A DNA stretch of 64,000 bases from Pachyseris speciosa (Eukaryota; Cnidaria; Anthozoa; Scleractinia; Pachyseridae), in NCBI GenBank assembly GCA_016490735.1, contig JAEMWC010000125.1:456001-520000 (forward strand). Direction: 5' to 3'. Below, piece by piece: positions 61,761 through 64,000 of this stretch; within the stretch, counting starts at the first letter, position 1; each line of letters begins with the position of its first letter. A model generated the notes under the pieces. It was not told the DNA's origin. It searched no databases and was given only the letters and a program-made list of their open reading frames with translations. The translations under genes and the position numbers were made by a program.

Positions 61761-61849
61761 TGTCAAGATGGCAGGATATTGGCCTCCTTCTTTTTTTGCG
61801 TGTTTAATACGCAAAATAAGAACTTGGCCAATATCCCGCCATCTTGACC
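61761..61849. repeat. inverted repeat (tgtcaagatggcaggatattggcc)
   Basis: tgtcaagatggcaggatattggcc is mirrored by ggccaatatcccgccatcttgac about 40 bp later, with a cgtgtttaatacgc hairpin between. Part of a MITE-like region in which gatcaagatgg phrases recur (61600-61870). Confidence 0.65.
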
Positions 61850-62038
61850 TCACGCTTGGCCAATAACCCATATATATAGCATGGTCCTCTCAAGGTATAC
61901 AGAATATTCGTCATTTGATGAAAAATGAGACTAGATTTCTATCCTTCTCTGAATTCAAAGAACGTTATATCACCTAGATAAATTTTCTCTCTTTCTGTGG
62001 AATAATATCAGCTATAAAACATTCGGTTATAAACTTAA

Positions 62039-62477
62039 ATGAAAACGCCTCTCAGGAAAACACCAACTATGAAAGTTAATTTTCTTGATACGTTTTTAAA
62101 GGCAAACAATCCAAATAGGTTTGCATACAGAAATCTTATTGAAAAGAAACGGAAGCAGCCCGTTAACAGCCAAATGAAATGGACGTCTGCGGACTGCATG
62201 ATAGAAGAAAATGAACCTATTCACTGGAAGGCTGCATGCTTACAGGCTACCGTTTAAATTTACAAAAATATCAAAACTTCGCGTTTTTCAATTTAAATTC
62301 TGGCACACGAGACTAGCTACTAATGATTTCTTGAAAAGGATAGATCTAAAAAATAACGATCTCTGCAATTTCTGTCAAATTGAAGAGAAAACTCTTATTC
62401 ATCTTTTCTGGAACTGTACAGTAACTTCCCGCTTCTGGCATAATTTTAAACAATGGCTGTTCAATTTAACAAATTGA
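62039..62477 (+). mobile_element. LINE (L1/Tx1-like) ORF2 fragment with zf-RVT
   Basis: Two overlapping frames: FRAYRNLIE-type sequence (NPNRFAYRNLIEKKRKQP), then LRVFQFKFWHTRLATNDFLK, RIDLKNNDLCNFCQIEEKTL, IHLFWNCTVTSRFWHNFKQW. CxxC...H...C is the RT-associated zinc knuckle. Frameshifted and without the RT catalytic part: dead fragment. Confidence 0.72.
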
Positions 62478-62657
62478 CGTCAGTCTTTTATGTGTCTGTC
62501 CTTTTATTGATGATGAATTGCGTCATAACATTGTCAAAGTGCTGTGAAAACCACGAGCCGAAGGCGAGTGGTTTCCACAGCAAACTTTGACAATGTTATG
62601 ACGAAATTCATCATCAATAAGAGGACAGACACATAAAAAAACTGACGTCAATTTGTT
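62468..62657. mobile_element. palindromic MITE (190 bp)
   Basis: aacaaattgacgtcagtcttttatgtgtctgtcc...ttgtcaaagtgctgtg pairs with caca.gcaaactttgacaatg...ggacagacacataaaaaaactgacgtcaatttgtt; loop ccacgagccgaaggcgagtgg. Inserted directly at the end of the LINE fragment. 62658-64000 has no gene; 63544-63612 is a repeat shared with 6385-6450. Confidence 0.8.
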
Positions 62658-64000
62658 TTTTACATTAACAAACCCAATAACAAACATCCAAAGTAAATGA
62701 ATTTTATTCAAACTTACGCGAACATTGTCAATGGCTTTTCTCGCTTTCTGATTGGCTGTTTACAACAGCTAAGCAACTTTCATTGGCTAAAAATTTGACA
62801 GTTTGACGTGAGGCCTATGCCTCGCATAAATTAAAATCTTCGGCTGCAGAAAGTTGAATCAAATTCAAAATACGATCTGAAAAGCCTTGTGGACATGTAA
62901 AACGTTTATGTTTAAGTCCGCGCCTTGGCCTAAAAGTGTCGAAGACTTTCGTTTGGCTGTTCCGCAGTCTTTCCGAACAAGTTTTTTTGTTTAGTTCATG
63001 TTCAGAGCACCAGGCGGGAAACTTAACAGAAGGTACGTCGATGTCCAATGAACAGTTTACGACAAGTGTTTTGTTTCTGGCGAAACTTTTGTTAAAACAA
63101 GAAGTCTAGTAAATGTTTCTTCGATAGAAACTGGACTGTTAGACTGTTACCTGGAAAAATCTTCACAAATCACTTTAAATTATGCTTGGACTTTGTGTTT
63201 CAAACAATAGATTTCTTGAAAGTCAACTTTCAGTTGCTTCATTTCAGGAGCTTCTACATAAGACACGAGTTCAGCATAAGGTAATTCTAGCTCTTTTTCC
63301 CCATCAAGGCGGGTGTCATCAAAAACGATATTTAATTCCTGCGTGTCGCCCTACTTCATCTTGCTACAGATTTTCACATAAATTAAAATTTCATTCGTCT
63401 GTACTCTTATTGATGATAATTAGCCAATCAGCGCGAGAGAATTTTGACAGTTATTGTAAAAAATGAAACTTCTCTACGTTCGCTTGAGCTAACGCCTTCC
63501 TTGGTTATAAGCTTAAAGTCCTACCCTTTAATAATATACACAAAAAAGTTGCGAGATAGCTTATCATAATTTCGCAGAAGCAACGCAGGTGAATCACGTG
63601 GAAAAATAATAGCGGAGCACCATACCTATAGAAACCCGTCAACTGCTTTTCTTCATGGTAAAACTGGCTAGCGGTATTGCTCGTGGGCGCGCACGACGAC
63701 GACGACGATGACGGTGGTGTTGCCCAATAACTAATAATATCCTAATAATAATCATAATAATCCAACATTGCGGCCATACTCCACCTGGCCCAGCAGCTGA
63801 CGAGCTAGTTTACAGTGTACACCCAGCGTATATCTTTGATACTGGACATCCATTTTATAGCCAATTGACACCTGTCAAAACAAGGTATCCGCTGACCAGT
63901 GTCACGTGACCATATCGCGGGCTCAAGTTAAGACCTCATGGAGGTCAGCTGTTTGTTGAAGTTGACCGCTGACCAGGTACTTGCTTTCGATTTGATCGCA

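Overview
The window looks like nuclear DNA of a cnidarian, most likely a stony coral. It is AT-rich and gene-poor, with split genes, GT-AG introns, dense transposon remnants, many small inverted-repeat elements (MITEs), tRNA-derived SINEs with (ATT)n tails, and gene families typical of corals. No bacterial-type operon, RBS or CRISPR is present.

The main gene is on the plus strand, from about 11.7 to 46.0 kb. I read it as one large NOD-like-receptor-type gene assembled from phase-1 exons: a GT-B/GT4 glycosyltransferase-like exon (11748-12948); an alpha/beta exon resembling the coral TRADD-N-like module (14296-14847); a small linker exon present twice (19844-20017, 20881-21054); three Death-domain exons plus a short exon (24094-27089); a near-identical second copy of that cassette (29195-31268); a large NB-ARC ATPase exon (42620-44302); and two TPR exons ending at a stop (44899-45178, 45813-46044). 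The exon lengths keep one open frame of 2092 codons from the ATG at 11748 to the TAA at 46042-46044. By analogy with NLRs, NB-ARC plus TPR would sense and oligomerise and the Death domains would signal. The role of the glycosyltransferase is unknown. Transcript data are needed to show that this is one mRNA.

The introns are full of mobile DNA. There is a decayed polyubiquitin copy (16.0-16.7 kb) and an integrase-core gene on the minus strand (19.05-22.5 kb), broken by tandem duplication and by a MITE with an 11-bp target duplication. A 5.1-kb tandem duplication (22058-27150 / 27151-31330) carries the Death cassette. In each copy a (TA)n tract is interrupted by a different palindrome, and one of these contains a complete type-I hammerhead ribozyme (29690-29758). 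A decayed Helentron (35.9-41.5 kb) has a 2A-like peptide, OTU, DUF6570-like, Pif1 helicase, AP endonuclease and RPA pieces.

Flanks: 0-11 kb holds MITEs, a foldback element, a LINE 3' end, a SINE and diverged tandem repeats. 46-64 kb holds MITEs, a nested pair of 6-bp-TSD elements, a 5-kb inverted repeat (about 51953-57041) with a 20-bp minisatellite and mirrored copies of a small ORF, a tRNA-like SINE, a broken ISL2EU-like transposon (SWIM, THAP and HTH pieces; 58.8-61.5 kb) and a LINE zinc-knuckle fragment. I see no intact conventional gene outside 11.7-46.0 kb.
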